34,715 nucleotides of DNA from Peptoniphilus sp. BV3C26 (GCF_000478985.1 NZ_AWXB01000034.1:1-34715); one strand, 5' to 3'. Positions 1 to 8,303 are shown, counted from the stretch's first letter. The notes: a model not told the origin generated them from the letters alone. Made by a program: numbers and translations.

Positions 1-3
1 TGG

Positions 4-161
4 TAGGGTACCGGTTTACCGGTTCGTGTGTGTTAGGTGTGAAAACAAAATCAATATTTGTTTTAAATTTTTTCAATAAAGATTATTTTTGTATTTATGT
101 TTTATCTATTTTTTATTTTAAATAATTCGGCTTCGCCGCCGGACCAATAAATTGGTCCCTA
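4..161 (+). repeat. Palindrome-ended repeat element, short-class copy 1
   Basis: The element is 158 bp, bounded by TAGGG(t)ACC and GGTCCCTA. The left end is a hairpin (ACCGGTTTACCGGT, slightly diverged in this copy). The right end is the perfect hairpin GGACCAATAAATTGGTCC, preceded by a second small hairpin (GGCTTCGCC). The interior is AT-rich with no plausible gene. The same ends recur many times in the window in both orientations. The structure suggests a MITE-like unit whose outer TA could be a target-site duplication, which is inference. Confidence 0.85.
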
Positions 162-282
162 CATTCGCTTGCAAATATTTAATCTTTTGAAACCTCTTCG
201 CACAAAATTACCCCACGTTCCTTCGTGGATTCCATGTGTGGATAAAATTACCATAAATTTATGCGTGGGATTTTGTGGGTTG
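162..282 (+). repeat. Spacer segment co-repeated with the palindromic elements
   Basis: This 121-bp stretch separates two element copies and recurs in reverse complement at 28.61-28.74, 28.96-29.08 and 29.28-29.40 kb. Shared features are a short inverted repeat (arms near CCACG and CGTGG) and the sequences AAAATTAC and GTGGGATTTTGTGGG. It is therefore part of a larger composite repeat rather than unique flank. No coding potential is seen. Confidence 0.75.
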
Positions 283-439
283 TAGGGACCGGTTTACCGG
301 TCCGTGTGCCTTGGGTGAGAAAACAAAATCAATATTTGTTTTAAATTTTTTCAATAAACCATTTATTTATAAATTTTCATTTTCATTTTTTATTTTATTT
401 CGTTCGCCATACGCCGTCGGACCAATAAATTGGTCCCTA
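283..439 (+). repeat. Palindrome-ended repeat element, short-class copy 2
   Basis: The element is 157 bp with the perfect left hairpin GGACCGGTTTACCGGTCC and right hairpin GGACCAATAAATTGGTCC. Outer boundaries are TAGGGACC and GGTCCCTA. The right end stops about 135 bp before the S-layer gene promoter. An apparent reading frame crossing it is an artefact of the AT-rich repeat. Confidence 0.88.
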
Positions 440-537
440 GATGCTCATTTTTTTTCATTGCATATTTCATCCCCACCCCACCCAAAACACCGTAATGGCA
501 AAGGTAAAAAACAGCAAAAGGCGAAAATATATCAGCA

Positions 538-566
538 ATATTACATAAAAGAGAAATATGTAATAT
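538..566. promoter_or_regulatory. Perfect 10-bp inverted repeat upstream of the S-layer promoter
   Basis: Arms ATATTACATA (538-547) and TATGTAATAT (557-566) are perfect inverted repeats with a 9-bp spacer, ending about 10 bp before the candidate -35. The position suits an activator or repressor site. No regulator is identified. Confidence 0.5.
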
Positions 567-575
567 AACTGTAAT

Positions 576-603
576 TTTACTTTTAAAAGGCATAGTGTAT
601 AAT
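576..603 (+). promoter_or_regulatory. Candidate promoter of the S-layer-homology gene
   Basis: TTTACT (576-581), 16-bp spacer, TATAAT (598-603). The -10 is consensus and the -35 matches four of six positions. A start near 610 would give a leader of about 135 nt. Confidence 0.6.
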
Positions 604-662
604 AATAGCAAGAGAGGAACAATGACAACTAAATATTAAAAATATTTTCTTGTCACCTCTAA

Positions 663-719
663 GTGATGTAGAAAGAACATCACGCACAGAAGCTTAAAGC
701 TTTTGTAGAGTCTACAAAA
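663..719 (+). promoter_or_regulatory. Structured 5' leader of the S-layer-homology gene
   Basis: Three inverted repeats lie in the untranslated leader: GTGATGT/ACATCAC (663-669 with 677-683), AAGCTT-A-AAGCTT (690-702) and TTTTGTAGA-g-TCTACAAAA (701-719). The last ends six bases before the AAGGAGGT ribosome site (725-732). S-layer mRNAs of other bacteria are known for long, stable leaders. A stabilising or translational role here is inference. Confidence 0.5.
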
Positions 720-743
720 AACTTAAGGAGGTCGAAAGACAAT

Positions 744-3185
744 ATGAACAAAAAATTTCTTTCATTAGTACTATCACTAGTAATGGTACTAGGAACATTC
801 ACAAGTGTCTTCGCAGCCGACTCAAAAGTTGAAGCAAAGAAGGAAGAAGCAAAGAAAACTTCTCCATCAGCAAAAATTCAATGGATGGTCGACCAAAAGT
901 TGGTTGAAGGAAGAAAAATCTTCAAACCAGGCGAAGAAAAGAACGATCTTGCATTAGACAAGAACATCACAAGAGCAGAAGTAACTAAGATGTTAGTTTA
1001 TGCAAAGGGTCAAGAAAAATTAGCTGACCTTGTAAAAGCAACATCAGTACCTTACTCAGATGTAAAAGCAGATCACTGGGCAAACGGATTCGTTACAGTA
1101 GGAACTTTTAAATTAAAAGGACCTAAGGGTGTAGCAATGTTAGCAGGATATCCTGATGGAACATTCAAACCAGAAAAGAACGTATCTTATGCAGAACTTG
1201 CTAAAATGTTAGTAGCTCTTGTAAAAGAAGATCTAACACCACAAATGGTAGCAAACGCACAATGGCCAGGTAGCTGGTTAACTTGGGCAGCAGAACTTGG
1301 AATTCTTAACGGAATCGAATATGCAAACTCAAATGACCCTGCAACAAGAAACCTTGCTTTCCAAATGATTTACAATGCTATGTATATCTATGATACAAGA
1401 CATGATGTAGATTACGGAACAAGAATTGGTGTAGTAAGCGGATACGAAGATGGTAAATTAATCATCAACCAAGGTGACAAACAATTCAAAATTGCACTTG
1501 ATGGAAAAACAACTTACACTGACAACACAGGAAGAGTTGGATATGCTAACCTTAACATACTAAACAAACCTTTTGACAGATTATATGTTGGTTCTCTAGT
1601 AGAAGTTATCACTGACAAAAATGAAAAAGACGGCGTAGCTTCTCACATTATGGAACTTGGTAACCCTGCAGTTGGAGCAACTGACGGATTAAACAACAGA
1701 TGGTATGGCGTAGCTGAAAAAACTGCACAAGGTGTTGCAAATGTAACAAAAGACGACATCACAGTTTATGCAAATACTTGGAACATTCTAAATGATAAAG
1801 ATGGTAAAGGCGCAAAATTTAATGCTGACAGAATGCCATCTACAAAAGCTGAATTTACAGCTGATACAAGATTCTTTGTAGCTGATGAAGACAACGGCTG
1901 GTTAACAGAAGTTGACAAAACAAAAGCTCGTGACCTTGTAGAAGTTAAAGACGGAAGATTTGTTCCAAAAGTATATGTTGGATATGATGTAATTGGTAAA
2001 ACAGGAAGACAATACAACAAAGCAAACATCGTTGTATTTAACGTTGTAACTGATGACCAATTAAATGAAAAAACTTTCAGAGTTGTTAGCCCAACAAACA
2101 GAGGATTTGAACTTACTGTTGAAAACACTAAGGGAGAACAAACTACTCTTGATATGAGAGCATTTGACAAATGGTTCCCAGGATTTAACAGACCACAAAA
2201 CGCTGCTGGATATAATGACAGATTTGAAAAATTTGACGTTATATCTTCAAGAGTAAACGCTGACAACAAAGTTGGAAAATTCGGACAAGTAAGAATTGAT
2301 TATTCTGAAGACCCAATTTTAAGAATTAAAGACGTTCACAAGACTTATGGCCAAGTAACAGCTATAGATCTTGAAGGTGCTGATAATAGAGTTATTAAAA
2401 ACGTAACTATCGGACCAAGAGCTTACCAATTCTTAGAAGGACAACTTGAAGTTGGTAAATATGTTCAAATCGATAACAGAGATTACACTTACAACAAGAA
2501 TGACATTTCTGTAAAAGTATTTAAACTTGTAACACCTGAATTCATTAAAAATGGTATTTCTGTAGTTAACTATGACGGTAGAGGATTAGCAAGAGTTGAC
2601 GGAACAAACGTTAACGATGAAACTAAAGTAACTGCTTACTTTGTAGCACTTGAAAGTGTTTCAATCGAAAAACCAATGCTTACAGTTAAAAACGTAAGAT
2701 ATGACAATCCTGATAATGGTCTTGTAGCTAATGGTGCAGAATTCACATTTGCTATTTCTCAAGAATCAGCTAGAGCATTAGAAAACGTACAACCTGGTCA
2801 AAGAATTCACTTAACAATTGTTAAACCTGCTTATGAAGAAATTAAGACTGGTCAATATGCAAGAGTAGCACTTGATGCTAACGGCGATATTATTGTTGAT
2901 GAATCCCCAGAACTTATGGCAGCTAAGGCTGAATTAGGAAAAGATTTAGCAGCTCTAAAAGCACTTAGCACTGCAGCAGGTTCTACAGACAAAGCAGAAA
3001 TTGAAAGATTAGCTAAACAAGTAATCGCTGATAGAGATAACATCCTAAGAATGGTTAATGAAGACCCTAACTATGAATGGGCTAACAAATCTAAATTAGG
3101 TGGAGTTGCTGGTCATGTTAATGCTGTAATTACTGCGTTTAACAAAGCAAATCCAAGCAACACAATAACTTATGTAGCTAAATAA
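744..3185 (+). CDS. S-layer-homology (SLH) domain surface protein
   Basis: This 813-residue protein is exported and probably held on the wall by SLH domains, which in known cases bind a secondary cell-wall polymer. The N-terminus is a signal peptide (KK, then a hydrophobic stretch) with likely cleavage after VFA at residue 24. A short Lys/Glu-rich linker is followed by three SLH repeats at about residues 40-98, 105-165 and 172-217. They include ITRAEVTKML, which carries the TRAE motif, and the related VSYAELAKML. The remaining 600 or so residues are beta-rich and not assignable, ending in an Ala/Lys-rich helical stretch (about 715-775). The start follows AAGGAGGT by 11 bases. It has its own promoter, structured leader and terminator, so it is monocistronic. 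It could be the main S-layer protein or another abundant envelope protein; N-terminal SLH placement and low-complexity codon use favour high expression. Confidence 0.85.
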   Translation: MNKKFLSLVLSLVMVLGTFTSVFAADSKVEAKKEEAKKTSPSAKIQWMVDQKLVEGRKIFKPGEEKNDLALDKNITRAEVTKMLVYAKGQEKLADLVKATSVPYSDVKADHWANGFVTVGTFKLKGPKGVAMLAGYPDGTFKPEKNVSYAELAKMLVALVKEDLTPQMVANAQWPGSWLTWAAELGILNGIEYANSNDPATRNLAFQMIYNAMYIYDTRHDVDYGTRIGVVSGYEDGKLIINQGDKQFKIALDGKTTYTDNTGRVGYANLNILNKPFDRLYVGSLVEVITDKNEKDGVASHIMELGNPAVGATDGLNNRWYGVAEKTAQGVANVTKDDITVYANTWNILNDKDGKGAKFNADRMPSTKAEFTADTRFFVADEDNGWLTEVDKTKARDLVEVKDGRFVPKVYVGYDVIGKTGRQYNKANIVVFNVVTDDQLNEKTFRVVSPTNRGFELTVENTKGEQTTLDMRAFDKWFPGFNRPQNAAGYNDRFEKFDVISSRVNADNKVGKFGQVRIDYSEDPILRIKDVHKTYGQVTAIDLEGADNRVIKNVTIGPRAYQFLEGQLEVGKYVQIDNRDYTYNKNDISVKVFKLVTPEFIKNGISVVNYDGRGLARVDGTNVNDETKVTAYFVALESVSIEKPMLTVKNVRYDNPDNGLVANGAEFTFAISQESARALENVQPGQRIHLTIVKPAYEEIKTGQYARVALDANGDIIVDESPELMAAKAELGKDLAALKALSTAAGSTDKAEIERLAKQVIADRDNILRMVNEDPNYEWANKSKLGGVAGHVNAVITAFNKANPSNTITYVAK

Positions 3186-3200
3186 TTTAGCTTAAAAAAT

Positions 3201-3227
3201 AAAAAACCCGAGAAATCGGGTTTTTTT
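3201..3227 (+). terminator. Rho-independent terminator of the S-layer-homology gene
   Basis: AACCCGA-gaaa-TCGGGTT stem with a GAAA loop, preceded by A's and followed by a run of seven T's, 15 bp after the stop codon. Confidence 0.93.
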
Positions 3228-3295
3228 ATTGCTCAAATTTAAAATCTCAGGCTCAAAATAATCCTAAAAAATTTTTAAAAAAATAAAAAAACATC

Positions 3296-3338
3296 TGTTC
3301 TTTTTATAAGAAGGGTGTTATAATAAATAAAAAGAACA
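3296..3338. promoter_or_regulatory. Sigma-gene promoter flanked by a 12-bp perfect inverted repeat
   Basis: An extended -10 (TGTTATAAT, 3316-3324) is the core promoter; no good -35 is visible. TGTTCTTTTTAT (3296-3307) and ATAAAAAGAACA (3327-3338) are perfect inverted repeats bracketing the -10. The arrangement suggests an operator or a local cruciform and overlaps the LexA-like box at 3334. Confidence 0.55.
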
Positions 3339-3345
3339 AACGTTC
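3334..3345. promoter_or_regulatory. Candidate LexA (SOS) box
   Basis: GAACAAACGTTC fits the Gram-positive LexA core GAAC-RNRY-GTTC at every position; the outer C and G of the longer consensus are absent. It lies 10-21 bp past the -10, where a repressor would block transcription. No lexA gene is in the window. Confidence 0.5.
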
Positions 3346-3364
3346 AAGAATTTTAGGAGGAATT

Positions 3365-3916
3365 ATGGATTATAAAAATCAAATTAATTTTAAGACAGAT
3401 GAAGCTTTAAAGAAAAGAGAGGAGGAGATTTTAAAAAAGTATGAACCTCTTATTAAGGCCAGCATCAAAAAATATTGCCCTGTTATGAAGGAGTATGAGG
3501 ACCTTTTTCAAGATGGTTGTCTTTTCATTTTAAATTCTTTAAAAAACTTTGATCCCCATCGCGGGACCACTTTTGGCGCCTACATAAAAAGCGGTTTGAG
3601 GATCTATTATTTGGACACTTTTCGTTATTTAAGAAAGTATTCCGATTCTTTGCCCTATTCTGATGAAATTTTGACTCCCACTTTGGAGGAGGAGGTTTTT
3701 CCTTTTTCCAAAGACCTTTCTGATGCTTTGGGGCTTCTTCCTTCAAAGGAGAGGCAGGTCATTCAAATGATCTATTACAGAGGCATGAAATTGGCTTCTG
3801 TTGCTTCGGAATTAAATGTTTCTACCCGTACCATCAATAGAATTAAAAAGAAGGCTCTTGAGTCTTTACGTGATTATATGGTTTCTGGAGGCAAGGACTC
3901 TTCCCCCGCCATATAA
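3365..3916 (+). CDS. Sigma-70 family RNA polymerase sigma factor (small)
   Basis: This 183-residue protein has sigma region 2 (about 27-90, core YEDLFQDGCLFILNSLKNFD and the aromatic YLDTFRYLRKY) and region 4 (about 117-172, LPSKERQVIQMIYYRGMKL and the helix-turn-helix ASELNVSTRTINRIKKKAL). Regions 1 and 3 are essentially absent, as in small alternative sigma factors. It would direct RNA polymerase to a special promoter set, not identifiable here. Start ATG follows TTAGGAGG by four bases. It stands alone, without an adjacent anti-sigma gene, after the S-layer terminator and before a repeat array. Codons are richer in T/C and G-ended forms than in the S-layer gene. The LexA-like box at its promoter recalls the SOS-controlled UviA sigma of Clostridium perfringens; a direct relationship is not shown. 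Confidence 0.8.
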   Translation: MDYKNQINFKTDEALKKREEEILKKYEPLIKASIKKYCPVMKEYEDLFQDGCLFILNSLKNFDPHRGTTFGAYIKSGLRIYYLDTFRYLRKYSDSLPYSDEILTPTLEEEVFPFSKDLSDALGLLPSKERQVIQMIYYRGMKLASVASELNVSTRTINRIKKKALESLRDYMVSGGKDSSPAI

Positions 3917-4008
3917 TTTTTTTTGTTTGAATTTTTGAATTTTTGCCTTATTTGTTTTGCTTGCCCTTTTTGTTTTGCTCTTTCAATAGAGTTATTTTTT
4001 TGCCCTTT

Positions 4009-4030
4009 TTTATAAAACATTATGAGAGCA
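4009..4030 (+). repeat. Fragment of left-end repeat module
   Basis: TATAAAACATTATGAGAG, here followed by a variant junction, matches the 3' tail of the 76-bp left-end modules at 4665 and 4947. It directly precedes another TAGGGACC end. Confidence 0.5.
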
Positions 4031-4032
4031 TC

Positions 4033-4196
4033 TAGGGACCGGTTTGAAGACCTAACCCGATTTTTGAAAAAAATCGTGGTAGGTCTCATGCAACTATTTG
4101 CCCAAATCTTTGATTTGGTTGCAAATATCTGCTAAGGTCTGTGTGTGTTGGGTGTGAAAACAAATTCAATTTTTTTATAAAACATTATGAGAGTTC
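4033..4196 (+). repeat. Left-end repeat module interrupted by an insertion
   Basis: It begins TAGGGACCGGTTT, is interrupted at 4046, and resumes at GGTCTGTGTG (4136). The rest matches the 76-bp left-end module (tail ATAAAACATTATGAGAGTT), and the next TAGGGACC follows directly at 4197. Confidence 0.7.
4046..4135. other. About 90-bp two-hairpin insertion within a repeat end
   Basis: The inserted DNA splits the left hairpin of the element. It holds a long imperfect hairpin (AGACCTA at 4048-4054 with TAGGTCT at 4080-4086, continuing inward through CGATTTT/AAAATCG) and a second one (ATTTGC..AAATC-ttt-GATTT..GCAAAT, 4096-4126). Its outer ends are near-inverted (AGACCTAA/TAAGGTCT). It has no coding capacity; it may be a second, smaller mobile or palindromic unit. 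Confidence 0.5.
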
Positions 4197-4396
4197 TAGG
4201 GACCGGTTTACCGGTCCGTGTGCGTTGGGAGAGATAAAAAATTCAATATTTTATAAATATATTTTTTACGCTCTACGTAAAGCATTTTGTTTTAAATTTT
4301 TTCAATTTACATTTTTTCTCCATTTTTTCTTTCTCATTTTTTACATTATTTCAATTTATTCGCCTTACGGCGATCGGACCAATAAATTGGTCCCTA
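4197..4396 (+). repeat. Palindrome-ended repeat element, long-class copy
   Basis: The element is 200 bp with both terminal hairpins intact. Compared with the short class it has an extra internal segment containing the hairpin TTTACGCTCTACGTAAA. The right end shows two stacked hairpins, CGCCTTACGGCG and GGACCAATAAATTGGTCC. Confidence 0.85.
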
Positions 4397-4612
4397 CATG
4401 GTTTTAATATTCAATTGATGTTGAATTTATATTTATGCTTTATCGTTTTTTATTTTATTTTATTTCATTCGGCTTACGCCGCCGGACCAATAAATTGGTC
4501 CCTACATTGGTTTTAATATTCAATTGATGTTGAATTTATATTTTTTCATTTTCATTTTTTATTTTATTTCAATTCATTCGGCTACGCCGCCGGACCAATA
4601 AATTGGTCCCTA
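4397..4612 (+). repeat. Two tandem right-end repeat modules
   Basis: Two direct copies of exactly 108 bp (ends at 4504 and 4612). Each has TTTTAATATTCAATTGATGT at or near its start and ends in the right-end double hairpin and GGTCCCTA. No left end lies between them, so only the right half was amplified. Confidence 0.8.
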
Positions 4613-4664
4613 CATTCATTTGCAGAGATTTACTCATTATTTATCATAACCCTTACAAATCCTG

Positions 4665-4740
4665 TAGGGACCGGTTTACCGGTCCGTGTGCGTTGGGCGT
4701 GAAAACAAATTCAATATTTTATAAAACATTATGAGAGTTG
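4665..4740 (+). repeat. Left-end repeat module, 76 bp
   Basis: It starts with TAGGGACC and the perfect left hairpin, ends ATTATGAGAGTTG, and is followed without a gap by the next TAGGGACC at 4741. Confidence 0.8.
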
Positions 4741-4894
4741 TAGGGACCGGTTTACCGGTCCGTGTGTGTTGGGAGAGAGAACAAATTCAATATTTGTTTT
4801 AAATTTCAATAAAAATTATTTTTGTATTTATGTTTTATTGTTTTTTATTTTATTTCATTCGGCTTACGCCGCCGGACCAATAAATTGGTCCCTA
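4741..4894 (+). repeat. Palindrome-ended repeat element, short-class copy
   Basis: The element is 154 bp with both perfect terminal hairpins, and it lacks the internal TTTACG/CGTAAA segment. The flank after it (CATTCATTTGCAGAGATTTA) matches the flank after 4612. Confidence 0.85.
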
Positions 4895-4946
4895 CATTCA
4901 TTTGCAGAGATTTACTCATTATTTACCATAACCCTTGAAAATCCTC

Positions 4947-5022
4947 TAGGGACCGGTTTACCGGTCCGTGTGTGTTGAGTGAGAGAAAAAAATCAATATT
5001 TTATAAAATATTATGAGAGTTG
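4947..5022 (+). repeat. Left-end repeat module, 76 bp
   Basis: Second module with the same 76-bp period as 4665-4740, again joined directly to a full element at 5023. Confidence 0.8.
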
Positions 5023-5221
5023 TAGGGACCGGTTTACCGGTCCGTGTGTGTTGGGAGAGAAAACAAATTCAATATTTTATAAATATATTTTTTACGCTCT
5101 ACGTAAAGCATTTTGTTTTAAATTTTTTCAATTTACATTTTTTCTCCATTTTTTCATTTTCATTTTTTATTTTATTTCAATTCATTCGGCTTACGCTGCC
5201 GGACCAATAAATTGGTCCCTA
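5023..5221 (+). repeat. Palindrome-ended repeat element, long-class copy
   Basis: The element is 199 bp, nearly identical to 4197-4396 including the internal TTTACGCTCTACGTAAA hairpin. Both terminal hairpins are intact. Confidence 0.85.
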
Positions 5222-5360
5222 CATGGTTTTAATATTCAATAAATTGGTCCCTACATGGTTTTAATATTTAATTGATGTTGAATTTATATTTATGCTTTAT
5301 CGTTTTTTATTTTATTTTATTTCGTTCGGCTACGCCGCCGGACCAATAAATTGGTCCCTA
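5222..5360 (+). repeat. Right-end stub and right-end module
   Basis: A 32-bp stub ending AATAAATTGGTCCCTA (5253) is followed by a 107-bp right-end module ending at 5360 with the double hairpin. Past it, another module start (TTAATATTTAATTGATGTTG) fades into the uxuB promoter region. Confidence 0.75.
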
Positions 5361-5403
5361 CATTGGTCTTAATATTTAATTGATGTTGAATTTATATTTA
5401 TGT

Positions 5404-5432
5404 TTGCCTAATAAATATTTTATGGCTATACT
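5404..5432 (+). promoter_or_regulatory. Promoter of the uxuBA operon
   Basis: TTGCCT (5404-5409), 17-bp spacer, TATACT (5427-5432). It lies just after the last repeat module and about 85 bp before uxuB. Confidence 0.7.
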
Positions 5433-5516
5433 GTTATTAGCATCTTTGTAATTTAAAACCAATTTAAGCTCCAAAGAGTTAATGAATAGGTGCAATATTT
5501 TTTAAGGGGTGTTAGT

Positions 5517-7097
5517 TTGAAGCTTAGTTTAGATAATTTTAATAAATTAAAAGATTGTGTTGACCAATTTCCAAGTTACGATGTTGGAAAATTGAGAGAA
5601 GATTCTTTAAGGGATCCCCATTGGCTTGCTTTTGGTGCGGGAAATATTTTTCGTGGATATATTGCCAGGGTCAATCAGGATTTAATTAACAAGGGTCTTT
5701 CTAATAGGGGCATAAGTGTTGTTGAGAGTTTTGATTCTGAAATTATCGACCACATTTACAAGCCTTTTGATAATTTGACTCTTTCTCTTACTTTAAATAA
5801 GGATGGCAAGTTTTCTACAGATTTAATTGCAAATCTTGTGGAGGGTTTGGTTCTTTCTAGGGATGAGGAAAGAATTGAAGAGATAGTTAAGAATAAAGAT
5901 TTACAGATTATGTCTTTTACCATTACTGAAAAGGGATACAACATTCATACTCCTCAAGGTCTTGTTACTGATCTTGCTAGGGAGGATGGTCTTGGCAATC
6001 CTGAGGATTCAAAACATTTAATGGCTAGGGCTGCTTATTATTTGTATTTAAGATTTAAGGCGGGCAAATTGCCTATTACTATGTTAAGTCTTGACAATTG
6101 TTCACATAATGGTCAAAAGCTTAAGGATTCTATTATGTATTTTGTAAGGGCTTGGAATGAAAATAATAAGGTTGAGGATGATTTTGTAGATTTTGTTGAT
6201 AGTGATGAGTTTGTAAGTTTTCCATGGACTATGATTGATAAGATCACTCCAAGGCCTGCTGATGAGATTAGGGATTATTTAATTGGCAAGGGCTTTGAGA
6301 ATATGGATGCTATTGTAACGGACAAGAAAACTTATATTGCTCCTTTTGTTAATTCTGAAGAGGCTGAGTATCTTGTTATTGAGGATGATTTTAAAAATGG
6401 TCGTGATCATCTTGATAAGGCTGGGGTTTATTTAACTAATAGGGATACTGTTAACAAGGTTGAGACTATGAAGGTTACTACTTGTCTTAATCCTCTTCAC
6501 ACTTGTCTTGCAGTTTATGGTTGCATTTTAGGTTATGATTCTATTGCTGCTGAGATGAAGGACCAAGATTTAGTTTCTCTAATTAAGAAAATCGGTTATG
6601 ATGAGGCTCTTCCTGTTGTTGTGGATCCCAAGATTTTAAGTCCCAAGGCTTTTATTGATGAGGTTATTGATGTGCGTCTACCTAATAGGTTCATTCCTGA
6701 TACTCCTCAAAGAATTGCGACTGATACTTCTCAAAAGATTCCTATTAGATTTGGTCAAACTATAAAGAAATATGTTGAGGCTGGAAAAGTTAATGAGCTT
6801 AAGTTTATACCTTTGGCTATTGCTGGATGGCTTAGATATCTTTTTGGTCTTGATGATAATTTACAAAAGTTTGATTTAAGTGCTGATCCTTTGCTTTCTG
6901 ATTTGAAAAAGATTTATGAAAACATGGAGATTGGAAATATTGATGAGGCTGCTATAAGAAAGCTGCTTAAAAATGAAACTATTTTCGGTCTTGATCTTGA
7001 AAAGGCTGGGTTAGCAGATTTGATTGTTGAGTATCTGAAGGAATTAAGCATGGGCAAGGGTGCTGTAAGAAGCACGTTAAAAAAATATTTAAGGTGA
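5517..7097 (+). CDS. uxuB: Fructuronate reductase / D-mannonate oxidoreductase (mannitol dehydrogenase family)
   Basis: Cytoplasmic NAD(H)-dependent enzyme of 526 residues that interconverts D-fructuronate and D-mannonate in hexuronate breakdown. An N-terminal Rossmann region carries FGAGNIFRG (about residues 40-48). The family's catalytic segment is seen as [10 protein letters not shown], which supplies the Lys, Asn and His of polyol-specific long-chain dehydrogenases. TTG at 5517 is preferred as the start because AAGGGGTG sits five bases upstream; an upstream in-frame GTG at 5490 has no such site. The stop codon overlaps the ribosome site of uxuA, four bases away, so the pair is translationally coupled. 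Family members also act on mannitol, altronate or arabinitol, but the uxuA partner supports fructuronate. Confidence 0.88.
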   Translation: MKLSLDNFNKLKDCVDQFPSYDVGKLREDSLRDPHWLAFGAGNIFRGYIARVNQDLINKGLSNRGISVVESFDSEIIDHIYKPFDNLTLSLTLNKDGKFSTDLIANLVEGLVLSRDEERIEEIVKNKDLQIMSFTITEKGYNIHTPQGLVTDLAREDGLGNPEDSKHLMARAAYYLYLRFKAGKLPITMLSLDNCSHNGQKLKDSIMYFVRAWNENNKVEDDFVDFVDSDEFVSFPWTMIDKITPRPADEIRDYLIGKGFENMDAIVTDKKTYIAPFVNSEEAEYLVIEDDFKNGRDHLDKAGVYLTNRDTVNKVETMKVTTCLNPLHTCLAVYGCILGYDSIAAEMKDQDLVSLIKKIGYDEALPVVVDPKILSPKAFIDEVIDVRLPNRFIPDTPQRIATDTSQKIPIRFGQTIKKYVEAGKVNELKFIPLAIAGWLRYLFGLDDNLQKFDLSADPLLSDLKKIYENMEIGNIDEAAIRKLLKNETIFGLDLEKAGLADLIVEYLKELSMGKGAVRSTLKKYLR

Positions 7098-7101
7098 TAT
7101 T

Positions 7102-8172
7102 ATGAAAATGACTTTTAGATGGTATGGAGATTCTGATCCGATACCTTTGAAATATATAAAACAAATTCCAAATTGCAGTGGAATAATGGCTATGATGGAC
7201 GATTTTGAGGCTGGACAAGTTTGGGACAAGGAAATTTTTGGCAAGTTTGTAAAGAGAGTTAATGATGCTGGTCTTGAGGTTGAGGTAATAGAAAGTATAA
7301 ATGTTCATGAAGACATTAAAATGGGTCTTCCTACAAGGGATAAGTATATTGAAAATTACAAGGAATCTATCAAGAATGTTGCTGAGTGTGGAGTAAAGGT
7401 TGTAGTTTACAATTTTATGCCTGTTTTTGACTGGCTTAAGACTGATTTGGCAAAGGTCTTGGCTGATGGCTCTAACACTCTTTATTACAATGATAAAGAT
7501 TTAAAGGGTCTTACTCCTCAAGCTTTAGTTGAAAGTACTATAAAAAATTCTGGTGGTTTTTCTCTTCCTGGTTGGGAACCTGAAAGATTAAAGGAATTAG
7601 AAAGAGTCCTTGAAATTTATAAGGATATTGATGAAGAAAAACTTCTTGCAAATTATAAATATTTCCTTGAAGGAATAATTCCTACTTGTGAAAAATATGG
7701 GGTAAGGATGGCAGTTCATCCTGATGATCCTGCATGGCCAGTTTTTGGAATTCCGAGAATTTCTCATAGTCTTGAACAATTTGATAGGATTCTTTCTTTA
7801 GTTGATTCTCCTGCAAATTCTCTTTGCCTATGCACTGGTTCTTTGGGAACTGATTCTAATTATAAAGTTGCCGATGCTATAAGACATTTTGGTGAAAGGG
7901 GCAGAATAGCTTGTGCTCATGTTAGAAATATAAAGCACATAGGAAACAAGGAATTTTATGAGTCAGCCCACTATAGTGACTGCGGTAGCCTTGATATGTT
8001 TGAAATAATGAAAGCTTTATATGATACAAGTCCTGATGTTTATATAAGACCAGACCACGGAAGAATGATTTGGGACGAAAAGGGTAGAGCTGGATACGGA
8101 CTTTATGACAGAGCTTTGGGCTTAACATATTTAAACGGTCTTTGGGAAGCTATAGACAAAATGAGTAAATAA
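7102..8172 (+). CDS. uxuA: Mannonate dehydratase
   Basis: This 356-residue cytoplasmic enzyme dehydrates D-mannonate to 2-keto-3-deoxy-D-gluconate, the step after UxuB. Family signatures run along the whole length: FRWYG near the N-terminus, [41 protein letters not shown] and YIRPDHGRM. The His and Asp residues in these blocks coordinate the divalent metal in characterised UxuA proteins. Length is normal for the Gram-positive form. The ribosome site AAGGTGAT overlaps the uxuB stop. A strong terminator follows, so uxuB-uxuA is a two-gene unit. The KDG kinase and aldolase needed to finish the pathway are not in this window. Confidence 0.95.
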   Translation: MKMTFRWYGDSDPIPLKYIKQIPNCSGIMAMMDDFEAGQVWDKEIFGKFVKRVNDAGLEVEVIESINVHEDIKMGLPTRDKYIENYKESIKNVAECGVKVVVYNFMPVFDWLKTDLAKVLADGSNTLYYNDKDLKGLTPQALVESTIKNSGGFSLPGWEPERLKELERVLEIYKDIDEEKLLANYKYFLEGIIPTCEKYGVRMAVHPDDPAWPVFGIPRISHSLEQFDRILSLVDSPANSLCLCTGSLGTDSNYKVADAIRHFGERGRIACAHVRNIKHIGNKEFYESAHYSDCGSLDMFEIMKALYDTSPDVYIRPDHGRMIWDEKGRAGYGLYDRALGLTYLNGLWEAIDKMSK

Positions 8173-8184
8173 TTATTTAAAGGG

Positions 8185-8214
8185 TATGCTGCGTAATTGC
8201 AGCATATTTTTTTT
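8185..8214 (+). terminator. Rho-independent terminator after uxuA
   Basis: Perfect 8-bp stem TATGCTGC/GCAGCATA with a 6-nt loop, followed by eight T's. Confidence 0.93.
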
Positions 8215-8255
8215 CTCTAATTGAAAAAAATTTATCAATGCTTTAGCAGGCTCGA

Positions 8256-8284
8256 TTGATTTAATTAAGGATATGGGTTATAAT
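8256..8284 (+). promoter_or_regulatory. Promoter of the SGNH hydrolase-TRAP operon
   Basis: TTGATT (8256-8261), 17-bp spacer, consensus TATAAT (8279-8284). Transcription would start near 8291, so the in-frame ATG at 8273 cannot be the start codon. This decides the choice of 8339. Confidence 0.72.
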
Positions 8285-8303
8285 AGTTTCATAAATGATG
8301 ATA

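Noticed and set aside
275-568. 97-residue frame over the second repeat element and flank
   Set aside because: Its peptide is a translation of the repeat (the same FTGPCALG string appears in frames at 4141 and 4979), with no ribosome site; Phe/Lys-rich low complexity indicates non-coding DNA.
1766-2269. 167-residue antisense frame in the S-layer-homology gene
   Set aside because: It lies wholly opposite a well-supported gene with biased codons; no ribosome site or recognisable domain.
4141-5242. Several 65-88-residue frames in the repeat array
   Set aside because: They share repeat-derived peptides in more than one frame, lack ribosome sites and end at element hairpins. They are not genes.
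4033-5360. CRISPR-like array
   Set aside because: Repeat units are long (76, 108, 150-200 bp) and palindromic at their ends, spacing is irregular, spacers are not unique, and no cas genes are present.
5433-5516. Riboswitch upstream of uxuB
   Set aside because: The leader is short and AT-rich with no conserved core or terminator/antiterminator pair.
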